Of a stretch of DNA of 64,000 nucleotides, positions 36,416 to 45,500 are shown piece by piece; positions within the stretch are counted from its first letter, which is position 1, and the number at the start of each line of letters is the position of its first letter. A program made the position numbers and the translations under genes. The notes below the pieces were generated by a model, which was not told the origin of the DNA, did no database searches, and saw nothing but the letters and a program-made list of their open reading frames with translations. Origin of the DNA: Rhodopirellula sp. SM50 (GTDB lineage Bacteria > Planctomycetota > Planctomycetia > Pirellulales > Pirellulaceae); contig NZ_NTFY01000064.1 of NCBI RefSeq assembly GCF_002289565.1, positions 62,001 through 126,000 on the forward strand, written 5' to 3'.

Positions 36416-38347
36416 TCACTTCACCCGCGTGATCTTGGAGAACTCCGACTTCGTCTTTTTGGCATAGATGCCGACGTACTGGACGCTTTCCAGATTGCTC
36501 GGCAATTGATGTTCGATCCGCGTGTCGTTGACACTCAAGATCAACTTGCCGTGATCCAAATCGATCGTGACGGTGGCGTCAAACGTCGCGTTGGGGTCAA
36601 AATCGTCTTGTTTGCCGGCGCCGATTCCGACGTTGGCCCAACTGCCGTCAAAGGCTCCGTGGCGGCCCATCCCGATCAACGTGCCGGCTTTGTGCAAGCG
36701 GTCGTTCAGCGGAACCGCTCCGAAGCAGAAGCACGCGTTTTTCGTCACGTTGTCGCTGGCCGAGCGATATTGAATTCGAAAAGTGGCTGATTCCTGAATC
36801 GGAGTGTCCAGCTTTTGTAACGCAAACCCTTCGCTTTGGTCGGTATCCAACAAGTACCCGAGATCGCTCGCTGTCACCGTCGCCCCTTTGACCACGTCAA
36901 AGTCTCCGGTCGCGTCGGTGCCATCGGACAGTTTTGGGGCTCGCTTGCGTTTGCCGCCGTCCGGCTGGTTGATCCACCACTGCTTCGGACCTTCGTTTTC
37001 GACGCCTTCCCAAACCTCCAGAAACTTCGCTTTCATCTCCGCCAATTTTTCGGGCATCTCGTCGGCCAGATCATGTTCTTCTTTCCAGTCCTTTGCGATC
37101 TGATACAGCTGAAACTTTTCCAGCTTTTGATCGGCAACGATCTTCCATTGGCCGATTCTCATCGCCGCGTGGCTGGCCGGCGGAGCGATGTGGGTGCGCC
37201 AAAACAACGGCACGGGGCGCTCCAGCGATTTGCCTTCGCAAGCCGGCAACAGGTTGACGCCATCGATCGTGCGGTCGGTCGGCACCGGCGCGCCGGCGAT
37301 CTGCAGCACCGTCGTGAAAATGTCCGAACCGATGATGGGCACCTCGCTGACTGTTCCCGGTTGGATCTTGCCGGGCCAACGGACGATTCCCGGAACCCGG
37401 ATTCCACCCTCGTGGCTGTCGCGTTTGCGGCCCCGCAAGCCGCCGGTGGATCCCCAGGTTCGATTCTGTTGTGATTCCGGTTTTCTCAGATTGCCTTTGC
37501 CAGAGCCTTCGGGACCGTTGTCGCTGGTGAAGATGACAAACGTGTTGTCTCGCAATCCCAGCTCATCAACCGTCTTCATCAAATTTCCGAAGGCATGGTC
37601 CAGCTGGGTGACATTGCCGTGGTGTTGCCGCACGCCCGGATTCTCGATCTCGCTGTACAGCTGCTGGAACTTGGGGTCGCTTTCGATCGGCAGGTGCGGC
37701 TCGTGGGTCCAGACGGTGATGAAGAACGGTCGCTCCGGGTCGCGCTGCTGCTTCAACCATGTCGACGCTTCCTCCGCGACCAATGGAGCCGAGAATCCTT
37801 TCAGCGGGCCGACCTCCTTTCGGTTGCGAACGAAGTTGATCGGGTCCTTGTGAGACGGTGACGCGTTGTTCTGTGTTGCGAACCACCAATCGTATCCGTG
37901 GTCATCCGGCTGCGGTTGTTCGTCGCTATTGAAATAGCCGTTCAAATGCCACTTGCCGCTGTGCATCGTCTGGTAACCGAGCGGCTGCAGCGATTCAGGA
38001 ATCGTGACTTCGCTCTCACGCAAGTGAGCCGGATTCCCCACCGGCAGCCAACGCCAAACGCCGTTTCGGTAGGGGGTGCGGCCGGTCAGGATCGATGAAC
38101 GACTCGGCGAGCAGACACCACAAGCGGCATAGGCCTGAGTGAAGCGAACCCCTTCGGACGCGAATTGGTCCAGATTCGGAGTCTGGATCTTCGGGTGTCC
38201 GTAGCAACCCAGGTCGCCCCAGCCGAGATCGTCCGCCAGGAAGACAATGAAGTTGGGTGGGTCGGCGGCATCACAAGGCGTCGCCTGCCAAGCATGCGTC
38301 CAGAACAGCAGCGACGCAAACAAGGCGGCGTGGAGAACCGGTTTCAT
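36416..38347 (-). CDS. Secreted formylglycine-dependent sulfatase with extra C-terminal domain
   Basis: The 643-residue product starts with a signal peptide (hydrophobic LHAALFASLLFWTHAW, cut near CDA at 25-27). The alkaline-phosphatase-fold sulfatase domain covers about residues 30-470. It has metal ligands in FLADDLGWGD (near 36-45), the catalytic CSPSR at Cys79 (converted to formylglycine), GKWHLNG near 131, THEPHLP near 215 and TSDNGPEGSG near 275. Residues about 480-643 form a beta-rich domain resembling a LamG/3-keto-disaccharide-hydrolase-type sandwich, an appendix seen in planctomycete sulfatases. The likely job is removing sulfate esters from marine polysaccharides outside the cytoplasm. 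No carrageenan- or fucoidan-specific neighbour is present, so the substrate is open. Confidence 0.95.
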   Translation of the reverse strand: MKPVLHAALFASLLFWTHAWQATPCDAADPPNFIVFLADDLGWGDLGCYGHPKIQTPNLDQFASEGVRFTQAYAACGVCSPSRSSILTGRTPYRNGVWRWLPVGNPAHLRESEVTIPESLQPLGYQTMHSGKWHLNGYFNSDEQPQPDDHGYDWWFATQNNASPSHKDPINFVRNRKEVGPLKGFSAPLVAEEASTWLKQQRDPERPFFITVWTHEPHLPIESDPKFQQLYSEIENPGVRQHHGNVTQLDHAFGNLMKTVDELGLRDNTFVIFTSDNGPEGSGKGNLRKPESQQNRTWGSTGGLRGRKRDSHEGGIRVPGIVRWPGKIQPGTVSEVPIIGSDIFTTVLQIAGAPVPTDRTIDGVNLLPACEGKSLERPVPLFWRTHIAPPASHAAMRIGQWKIVADQKLEKFQLYQIAKDWKEEHDLADEMPEKLAEMKAKFLEVWEGVENEGPKQWWINQPDGGKRKRAPKLSDGTDATGDFDVVKGATVTASDLGYLLDTDQSEGFALQKLDTPIQESATFRIQYRSASDNVTKNACFCFGAVPLNDRLHKAGTLIGMGRHGAFDGSWANVGIGAGKQDDFDPNATFDATVTIDLDHGKLILSVNDTRIEHQLPSNLESVQYVGIYAKKTKSEFSKITRVK

Positions 38348-38426
38348 CGGGGAATCCTATGTCGTGGTGTGGGGGAAACGGAGCACTCACGCATGATTCT
38401 AATTGAGTTTGTCGGTCAGAGCCAAA

Positions 38427-38503
38427 GTGGCGTAAGCTTCTAGCTTGCGAATCCCCAGTGATTCCCCTGCGATTCGAGATGGCAAGCAAGATGCTTACCC
38501 ACG
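38427..38503 (-). repeat. Inverted copy of the gctggaagc compound repeat
   Basis: Read on the minus strand, this has the same leader (agcatcttgcttgcc, gcaggggaatc) and one cgcaagctagaagcttacgc unit as 36167-36233. Together the two bracket the sulfatase gene in opposite orientation. Confidence 0.85.
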
Positions 38504-38522
38504 ATTGAACCGGGACGCAGCA

Positions 38523-38645
38523 CTAAGCTTCATCCGTGGGCGGTTGCGAGGGGGGACCGGTCAGCATTCCGCCGAGCATGACGCCCAGCAGGGCGACGGG
38601 CACGTACAAGATCGTATCAACGACGGCCATCACTTTGCGAATCAT
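38523..38645 (-). CDS. Tiny single-helix membrane protein
   Basis: This is a 40-residue frame starting MIRKVMAVVD, with one hydrophobic helix (about residues 7-32, ILYVPVALLGVMLGGML) and a proline-rich acidic tail. ATG 38645 has ggtgg 6 bases upstream and lies 23 bases after the stop of the AHSA1-type gene, so it would be the second gene of that transcript. The frame continues upstream to 38717 but would overlap that gene. No family is recognised. Ribosome site and helix support it; the small size keeps confidence low. Confidence 0.45.
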   Translation of the reverse strand: MIRKVMAVVDTILYVPVALLGVMLGGMLTGPPSQPPTDEA

Positions 38646-38668
38646 CGTTCCACCGGTGGTGAGGAGTT

Positions 38669-39103
38669 TCAGCCGTCCAGGTATTGCTTCAGACTGGTTT
38701 GCAGCAGGTAGGTCCATCCGTCTTCACAGCTTTCACGCGTGAATTCTGGCATGTCATTGGGAAACGACTCGATGCCTTCGTTGGTCACTCGCAGCCGGGA
38801 TCCTTCGCCCTGCTCAAAGACTTCGAAGGTCACTTTACCGGTCCCAGGAAGTCCTTCGTAGCGCCAATCGTAAACGATCATTTGTCCCGGGATGACTTCG
38901 GTGATCTTCCAGAGGTGTCGGAAGACCCGCCGGCCGGAGTCGATGTCAAACTGGGTTTCAAATCCGGGTTCCGCCCGGAATTCGGGGATGTTTTCAAAAA
39001 ACCAATTGACCATTTGTTCCCGTTCGGTGATGGCCTTCCAGACCGTTGACGCGGGCACGTCAAACGATTGCTCGACCACAATCGGTGCTGAAGAATCTGT
39101 CAT
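38669..39103 (-). CDS. SRPBCC / AHSA1-family protein
   Basis: This soluble 144-residue protein has the full START/Bet v1-like SRPBCC fold pattern. It begins IVVEQSFDVPASTVWKAITE, has WFFENIPEFRAEPG in the middle, VIPGQMIVYDWRYEG, and ends with a long helix (ESCEDGWTYLLQTSLKQYL). This matches the AHSA1 (Aha1 C-terminal-like) subgroup, small hydrophobic-ligand binding proteins of mostly unknown ligand in bacteria. Its length is typical. It is a likely two-gene unit with the 40-residue membrane protein downstream. No ArsR-type regulator, a frequent partner, is next to it. Confidence 0.88.
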   Translation of the reverse strand: MTDSSAPIVVEQSFDVPASTVWKAITEREQMVNWFFENIPEFRAEPGFETQFDIDSGRRVFRHLWKITEVIPGQMIVYDWRYEGLPGTGKVTFEVFEQGEGSRLRVTNEGIESFPNDMPEFTRESCEDGWTYLLQTSLKQYLDG

Positions 39104-39352
39104 GCGTTTTGCTCCAATGACGAAAGTGGATCGCGGGTCAGTTCGCCGGCCCCGAGTCGTGTTCGATTGACTCCAGCGGACGCACCTTCGTTCGACGCAC
39201 GATGGCCTTTACCCGGATCAGCATGCAGGGCCATCATGAGACAGGGAAAACGCGAAGGCGCCGACGGAAAGGCGTGAGTCTCTAGATGATACACTGCCCA
39301 GCCGCGTCGTAAGCCGCTTTGATCGGGCGGAATGCTCAGATCGGCTTGACGC

Positions 39353-41011
39353 TTAATCGACCGACCTGTTTTGGGAAGTGTTCACGAACGCGGCGATCTT
39401 TTCCAACATCATCGATTTGTTGATGGGTTTGGAGAGGTAGTCGTTGCATCCTGCTTCCAGGCATTTATTCATGTCCCCTTGCATGGCATCGGCCGTTAGG
39501 GCAATGATCGGTCCGGCGTAGCCGAGTTGGCGGAGTTGCCGCGCGGTTTCGTAGCCGTTCATGTTGGGCATCTGCATGTCCAGCAAGATCAAATCAAAGG
39601 TCTCGCCACGTTCGGTCGCTTGCTTGACCGATTCAATGGCCAGGACGCCGTCTTCGGCTTCGGTGACTCGTCCGCCTGCCTTGTCGATGATGTGTTTGCT
39701 GAGGAAGCGGATGTCGCGGCGGTCATCGACGATCAAGACATGGGCGTTGAGTCTAACCGAGGAACTTGACGTCGTGTCTGTGTCCAGTTGACGTTCGCCG
39801 GTCGGTCGGACCTCCGTCGCCTCGACCACGTCACCGGTCTTGATCGAAAGTGTGAACGTGCTGCCGCCGTTGATCTTGCTTTGCACACTGATTTTACCAC
39901 CCAACATGGTTGCGAGCCGTTGGCTGATGGCGAGTCCGAGTCCGGTGCCACCGAACTGTTGCGTAATGATCGAGTCGCCTTGAGAGAACGGTTTAAACAG
40001 ACGCGTTTGTTGTTCGGGCGTCATGCCGATGCCGGAATCTTTGATCCGTATCCGCAACTGGCTTTCGGTTGACGTTGTCAAAGGCTTTCCGGTGTCGGAA
40101 AGATTGGCGGACTCGACGACGATTGCGACGCTGCCCCGTTTGGTGAACTTGATCGCGTTGCCGACAAGATTGATGAGGATTTGCTTCAACCGCTTGGCAT
40201 CACTTTCGATGTACTGAGGAATGGGGCCGCAGTAGTCCACGTCCAGTTTTAGTCCTTTTTCATAGGCGCGAACTTCCATGATGCTGCGGACATCCTCGAT
40301 CACGCGTGCCGGATCAAAGCGTTCGCTGTCGATTTCAAACTTGCCGGCTTCGATTTTCGAGAGGTCCAAGATGTCGTTGATGATGCCCAACAGAAAGTGG
40401 CCGTTTCGACGGATCGTGGCCAAGTATCCGGCCGCTTTTTCATCCTCCACCAGGTCGGTCAGTAACTCCGCGTAGCCGAGGATCGAGGTCATCGGCGTGC
40501 GAATTTCGTGGGACATGTTCGCCAGGAATTCGCTCTTGGATTCGTTGGCCAGTTGCGCGGTGTGCAGGAGATCTCGAACCTCGTATTGTCTGAGGCGATC
40601 ACGCAGTTTTGCCTGCAGGGTGCTTACCAGAAGGGCGATCCGCAGCGGCCGCTCGATCAACGTCACGTGACCGATGGACAATAAATCGGCAATGACGCGC
40701 GGGGACGAACCGCATTGCGCGAGCAGCACAAGAATCGGCACGTCGGACCATGACGGCTGTTCGCGGACGGCTTGTCGAAGGTGGTCGGTGGCGTCTCCGG
40801 TCAGGTACTCCTGGGCGATCAGTACAACGCCCGCCCCTTCGCGTATTCGCGCGGTGACTTCGTAAACCGACGCCGCGAATTCAACCGGCACGCCGTGGTC
40901 GCGAAGGACCTGGTCGCAATACCTCGCGTCCTGGGGTGTGGGCGCCAGCACCGTCACCGTCTGGCTGTCGCTCGGTCGCGACGGCGGCCTGATTCTGGGT
41001 TGCTCGCTCAT
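39353..41011 (-). CDS. Hybrid histidine kinase with degenerate N-terminal receiver
   Basis: The product is 552 residues. Residues about 18-135 look like a receiver domain, but the usual phospho-Asp strand reads VVLIAQEYL, so it is probably a pseudo-receiver used for protein contact. HisKA follows with FLANMSHEIRTPM (His near 168), HATPase with NLVGNAIKFT and GTGLGLAISQRL (about 280-400), and a C-terminal receiver with VDDRRDI and LLLDMQMPNMNG (about 420-545). There is no membrane segment. ATG overlaps the TGA of the KaiC-like gene as ATGA, so the two are translationally coupled. The C-terminal receiver is almost the same as that of the large kinase two genes upstream. Confidence 0.94.
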   Translation of the reverse strand: MSEQPRIRPPSRPSDSQTVTVLAPTPQDARYCDQVLRDHGVPVEFAASVYEVTARIREGAGVVLIAQEYLTGDATDHLRQAVREQPSWSDVPILVLLAQCGSSPRVIADLLSIGHVTLIERPLRIALLVSTLQAKLRDRLRQYEVRDLLHTAQLANESKSEFLANMSHEIRTPMTSILGYAELLTDLVEDEKAAGYLATIRRNGHFLLGIINDILDLSKIEAGKFEIDSERFDPARVIEDVRSIMEVRAYEKGLKLDVDYCGPIPQYIESDAKRLKQILINLVGNAIKFTKRGSVAIVVESANLSDTGKPLTTSTESQLRIRIKDSGIGMTPEQQTRLFKPFSQGDSIITQQFGGTGLGLAISQRLATMLGGKISVQSKINGGSTFTLSIKTGDVVEATEVRPTGERQLDTDTTSSSSVRLNAHVLIVDDRRDIRFLSKHIIDKAGGRVTEAEDGVLAIESVKQATERGETFDLILLDMQMPNMNGYETARQLRQLGYAGPIIALTADAMQGDMNKCLEAGCNDYLSKPINKSMMLEKIAAFVNTSQNRSVD

Positions 41012-42531
41012 GCATCTTTTCCACCGCGATTGATCAAGTCCTCGCGGCTGCCCCGATAGGATGGTGTTCCGCTAAGCACCCCGTGGAAGTCCGCCAGCGG
41101 ATTACCGATCGACAATCCCCGGTCGGTCAATAAAAATTCACGAATGGTGCGTTCATGTTTCCCTGTCCGTTTTTTTACCATCGAAATGGCCTGGCGAATC
41201 GCTCCGGCTGATTCGAAGTATCGGAACAGTAAGACATTGTCCGCCATGTAGCTGGCGTCCAAGGGTGTTTTCATCGCCGTCCCCAACATCCCGTGTTGGG
41301 CGGTGATCAGAAACGACACGATACCGTGACGACCGAGCATTTGCAAAATGTCGTTGAGCTGTATGAGCAGGAATTGCTCATGGGGCATCGAATTCAAAAA
41401 GCCGTTGAGGCTGTCGATCGTGACGATCGTGGGCTTGCGCTGCTGCGCATCCGGTTTGATGGCCTGGCGGACTTGCGACGCAAATCCGGCGGGGGTGGTT
41501 TCGCCGGCGGAAAATTGGTGCAGTTCGATCAAACCCGATTCGATGTATTGGTCAATTTCAAATCCCAGGCCGCGACTGCGTTGAAGGAACGCATGCTCGC
41601 TTTCCTCGAATTCGAAAAACACCGCTCTTTCCCCTCGCTCGGCCGCTGCGATGGCAAACTGTGTTGCCGTCGACGACTTGCCGACACCGGCTGGACCGAG
41701 CAGTAGCGTGCTGGTGCCTTCCATCAATCCGCCGCCGAGCAAGGCATCCAATTCCGTGTTGCCACTGCTGATGAGGTTCCCGGTTGGCTGCCACTGGCCC
41801 GTTTCAGCGGTCTTGCGGGGATAGACCTGCATCCCACCGCGTTTGAGCAGGACGTCATGGGTGCCACCGATGAAATCACGGCCACGGTGTTTGATGACGC
41901 GTAAATAACGTCGTTCGTCGCCGTAGTGGTTGAGGGATTGTTCCAGACGGATCACGCCGTGGGCAATGCTCTGCAATTGCTGGTCGTTGAGGTCGACCGC
42001 CATGTCCCCGCCCGATTTGTCGTCGAGCATGATGGTGGTGCATCCGCGACCGACGAAGAACTGTTTCAGTGCTAGGATCTGACGTCTGTAACGGAGTGGG
42101 CTTTGCGCCAACAGTCTCATTTCCGAAAGCGAGTCAAAGACGACCCGTCGGGGTTGGATCGCTTGGACCTTCTCTAGGACGCCGTCGATGGTCACGCCGA
42201 GTTCGATTTCTGACGGGTCGAACATGGTGTATTGAGATTGTTCTCGGGTCAGTTTCGCTTGATCGACAAGTTCATGGATTTCGATCCCCTCGAGCGACCA
42301 GCCGTGCGACGCGGCGACGCCTTCGAGTTCCTCGCGTGTTTCGGAGAGGCTGACGTAGAGACCGCGTTCGCCTTTAGCGGCGCCGGCCAGCAAAAATTGG
42401 ATGGCGAGCGTCGTTTTGCCAGTGCCCGGGTAGCCTTCGATCAGATAGAGACGATCTGCGGTAAAGCCGCCGTGCATGATGTCATCGAGTGTGTCGATGC
42501 CCGTGCTGATTGGTGGTTGGGGTTGGGGCAT
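41008..42531 (-). CDS. KaiC-like double-domain ATPase
   Basis: The 507 residues (start chosen at 42531, after the stop of the preceding gene; the frame stays open to 42681) carry two RecA/KaiC domains. The first has Walker A GYPGTGKTT (near 30) and a Walker-B-like RRVVFDSLSEMR. The second has Walker A GPAGVGKSST (near 281) and a B strand ending TIVTIDSLNG. There is no KaiA or KaiB nearby, so this is a KaiC homologue of the signalling type rather than a circadian clock. It lies between two hybrid kinases and overlaps the downstream one by 4 bases, which suggests the ATPase takes part in the same phosphorelay. Autophosphorylation is possible by homology; not shown. Confidence 0.92.
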   Translation of the reverse strand: MPQPQPPISTGIDTLDDIMHGGFTADRLYLIEGYPGTGKTTLAIQFLLAGAAKGERGLYVSLSETREELEGVAASHGWSLEGIEIHELVDQAKLTREQSQYTMFDPSEIELGVTIDGVLEKVQAIQPRRVVFDSLSEMRLLAQSPLRYRRQILALKQFFVGRGCTTIMLDDKSGGDMAVDLNDQQLQSIAHGVIRLEQSLNHYGDERRYLRVIKHRGRDFIGGTHDVLLKRGGMQVYPRKTAETGQWQPTGNLISSGNTELDALLGGGLMEGTSTLLLGPAGVGKSSTATQFAIAAAERGERAVFFEFEESEHAFLQRSRGLGFEIDQYIESGLIELHQFSAGETTPAGFASQVRQAIKPDAQQRKPTIVTIDSLNGFLNSMPHEQFLLIQLNDILQMLGRHGIVSFLITAQHGMLGTAMKTPLDASYMADNVLLFRYFESAGAIRQAISMVKKRTGKHERTIREFLLTDRGLSIGNPLADFHGVLSGTPSYRGSREDLINRGGKDA

Positions 42532-42593
42532 TTTCGATTTTTCCGTAGGCGGGCGTCGCATAGGCAGTGGTCCCGGCAAGACGGCCACTGTAG

Positions 42594-45500
42594 CTATGTT
42601 AGCATTTCTGAAACCTTTTGAAGCAACGCAGCCTTGTCGATCGGTTTGGACAAGTAGTCGTTGCAGCCTGCTTCCAGGCACTTGTTCATATCACCCTGCA
42701 TGGCATCAGCGGTCAGGGCGATGATCGGACCGGTATAGCCGAGCGTCCGCAGTTCTGCCGCGGTTGAGTAACCGTCCAAGTTCGGCATCTGCATGTCCAG
42801 CAAGACCAAGTCCGGGCAGTCGCCGCCGGCCAAGCACCCCGACATGTATTTCACGGCAAGCAGTCCGTCTTCGCATTCGTCCACCGTCGCACCCGATTGG
42901 GTAAGAATGCGTTTGCTCAAAAACCGGATGTCACGGCGGTCGTCCACGATCAGCACACGCCACGGCAGATGCGTGGGGACATTCGTTTCCGGCGTCGTTT
43001 TGGCCGCGTGATCGGTTTCGAACTCGCCGTAGTCAACCAGATCGGACTCCGCGACGTTTCCGGTGTCGATGCCGACCGTAAACGTACTGCCGACACCGAC
43101 GACGCTGCGCACCGTGATGCTTCCTCCAAGTGTCTCGGCAAGTCGCTGGCTGATCGCCAGTCCCAGCCCCGTTCCGCCGAAATTGCGGGTCACGCTCGCA
43201 TCGCCCTGCGAAAACGGCTTGAACAGTTTTTCCATCTGTTCCTCTGCAATGCCGATCCCCGTGTCGACGACATCGAGTTGCAATTGTTGCACGGAGGCTT
43301 CATACCGAACGCGAATCTTGACACCCCCTTGTCGCGTGAACTTGATCGCATTGCCGACAAGATTGATCAGAATCTGCTTCAGCCGTTTGATGTCGGAATT
43401 GATCAGTTTGGGAATCCTGCTCTGATATTCAACGTCCAATGTCAAGTTTCCTTCACTGGCGCGCACTTCCATGATGCTGCGCACATCTTCAATCAACAGA
43501 TGGGGATTGAAGTTTTCATATTGGACGTCCAATTTCCCCGCCTCGATTTTGGACAGGTCCAGGATGTCGTTGATGATTTCCAGCAGGTAGTCACCGTTGT
43601 GTCGGATCGTTTGTAAATGTTGCTTCGCTTCTTCGTTTTCGATCACGTCGCCCAGCAGATCGGCATAGCCCAGGATCGCCGTCATGGGCGTGCGGATTTC
43701 ATGCGACATGTTGGCCAGGAAGGCACTTTTGGATTCGTTGGCGGCGACAGCGACGGCGCGGGCTTCCTGCAATGCGGATTGGGCCTCGTGTCGGTCATGG
43801 GCATCAATCACCGATCCGACATAGCCGACAAACTCACCCGACTCATCAAACCGCGGTTGCCCGGCGTCGATCGCCCAGCGGTAGTTGTTGCCGGCGGTCC
43901 GTAAACGGAAATCCAGCTCGAATGGTTCGTGGCGATCGACCGCAGCCAGAAAAGCCTGCCTTGTGGAGGGTCGGTCGTCCGGATGGACTGCTTCGAGCCA
44001 ACCCATTGCCAGGCCTTCCCGTTCGGTCTGTCCCGTAAAGTCACACCAGCGTTGCGACAGGAAGGTGCACAGATGGTTTTGGTCGCTGACCCAGATCATC
44101 GCGGGAGCGGCGTTGGCCATATTGCGGAACCGTTGTTCGCTATCACGGATTCGTTGCTGGGACTCTTTTTGTTCGGTGATGTCCCAGCTCAAGCCATGCA
44201 TTGCGGCGACGCTACCGTCCGGGCTGTGAATCACGGTGCCGACCGCCGCCAGCCAGCGGATGCGGCCGTCCGGCAATCTCACCCGAAACTCCACGTCATA
44301 ATCGTCTTCGCCGTCGATGGCTCGTTGCCAACTTGAACGCAGCATCCATAGATCGTCAGGGTGGACACACTCGAACAGATATTCCGGTGACGGATCAGCG
44401 ATGGATGGCTTTCCCAGCAATTCGAACAGTTTGGGATCCCAGTGGCTTTTTTCAGGCGTCCATTCCCAGGCGGCCATTCGTCCAGCTCGCAACGCCATCG
44501 AGACTCGGCGCTCGTTTTCCACCAGTTGTTGCTGCGCCCGATAGCGGTCGCGAATGTCAACTCCCGACGGGATCAAGAATTCCACCTCGCCGTTGTCATC
44601 GGTCACCGGCGCGATCATGAAGTCAATCATCACGCCTTCGTCGCCGTGTGCGAACAGTGACACGTCGTAACGAACGACCTCGCCCGCCATCGCTCGCCGC
44701 ATGGCGTCACGCATCCTGGCGGCAACCGCCGGGTCATAACTCCACCACGGCGCATCGGCAAAGTGTTTTCCGACAACGTCTTCACGGCGGGTGCGGGCGA
44801 TTTTGAGTGACCGATCGTCAACCTCCAAAAGAATTCCGTTGCGGTCGATGACTCCGACGAGCCCGAGTTGATTGTTGATCACACGCCGCAGGTGCGCTTC
44901 GCGGTTGGCCAATTCCTCCTCTGATCTGGCCCGTTCGATTCGAATGCCGACGCGATCGGCAACTTCCTGCAAAAGCCTGCGTTCATCAAGTTGCCACACG
45001 TGTTTTTCGGCATGCAGGGCGGAGACGACAAACTTCGTGCCGCGATCGGTCACATAGGCAGAATTGCAGAACGCGCCGATGTTGAACGCGCGGAAACTTT
45101 TGGCCAGCCGATCTTCACGGCGGGAACTCTGGGCGTCGTCAGAGAGCACCTGGTTTCCGGCGATCAGATCCGACCGTTCGGCGTCGTCATGGAAGTCGCG
45201 TACCGAATGTATCCCCACCATGCTGGGACCGTCGCCGGTGTGATAGTCACACAGGATATCGGCAGCCTCGCCGTGTTGGTCGAACTCAACGAACAGGCAG
45301 CGAGCGAGCCCAAGGTAGTCCGTGGTCAGCCGAGTTGCTACCGCCATCAACTCGTTGACCGACGTCAACGGCACGAGCCGTGTTTGCAAATCGGATAGAA
45401 AGGCGAGATTCAGTTCGTCGATTTTGCGTTCGGTGATGTCACTCGCCACCGCGGTGATGCCCAATGGTCGATTGAGCTCGTCGCGGTCGATGACTCCTCG

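Noticed and set aside
41008-42531. Circadian clock kaiABC
   Set aside because: No kaiA or kaiB in the window, and the context is hybrid kinases, which fits non-clock KaiC homologues.
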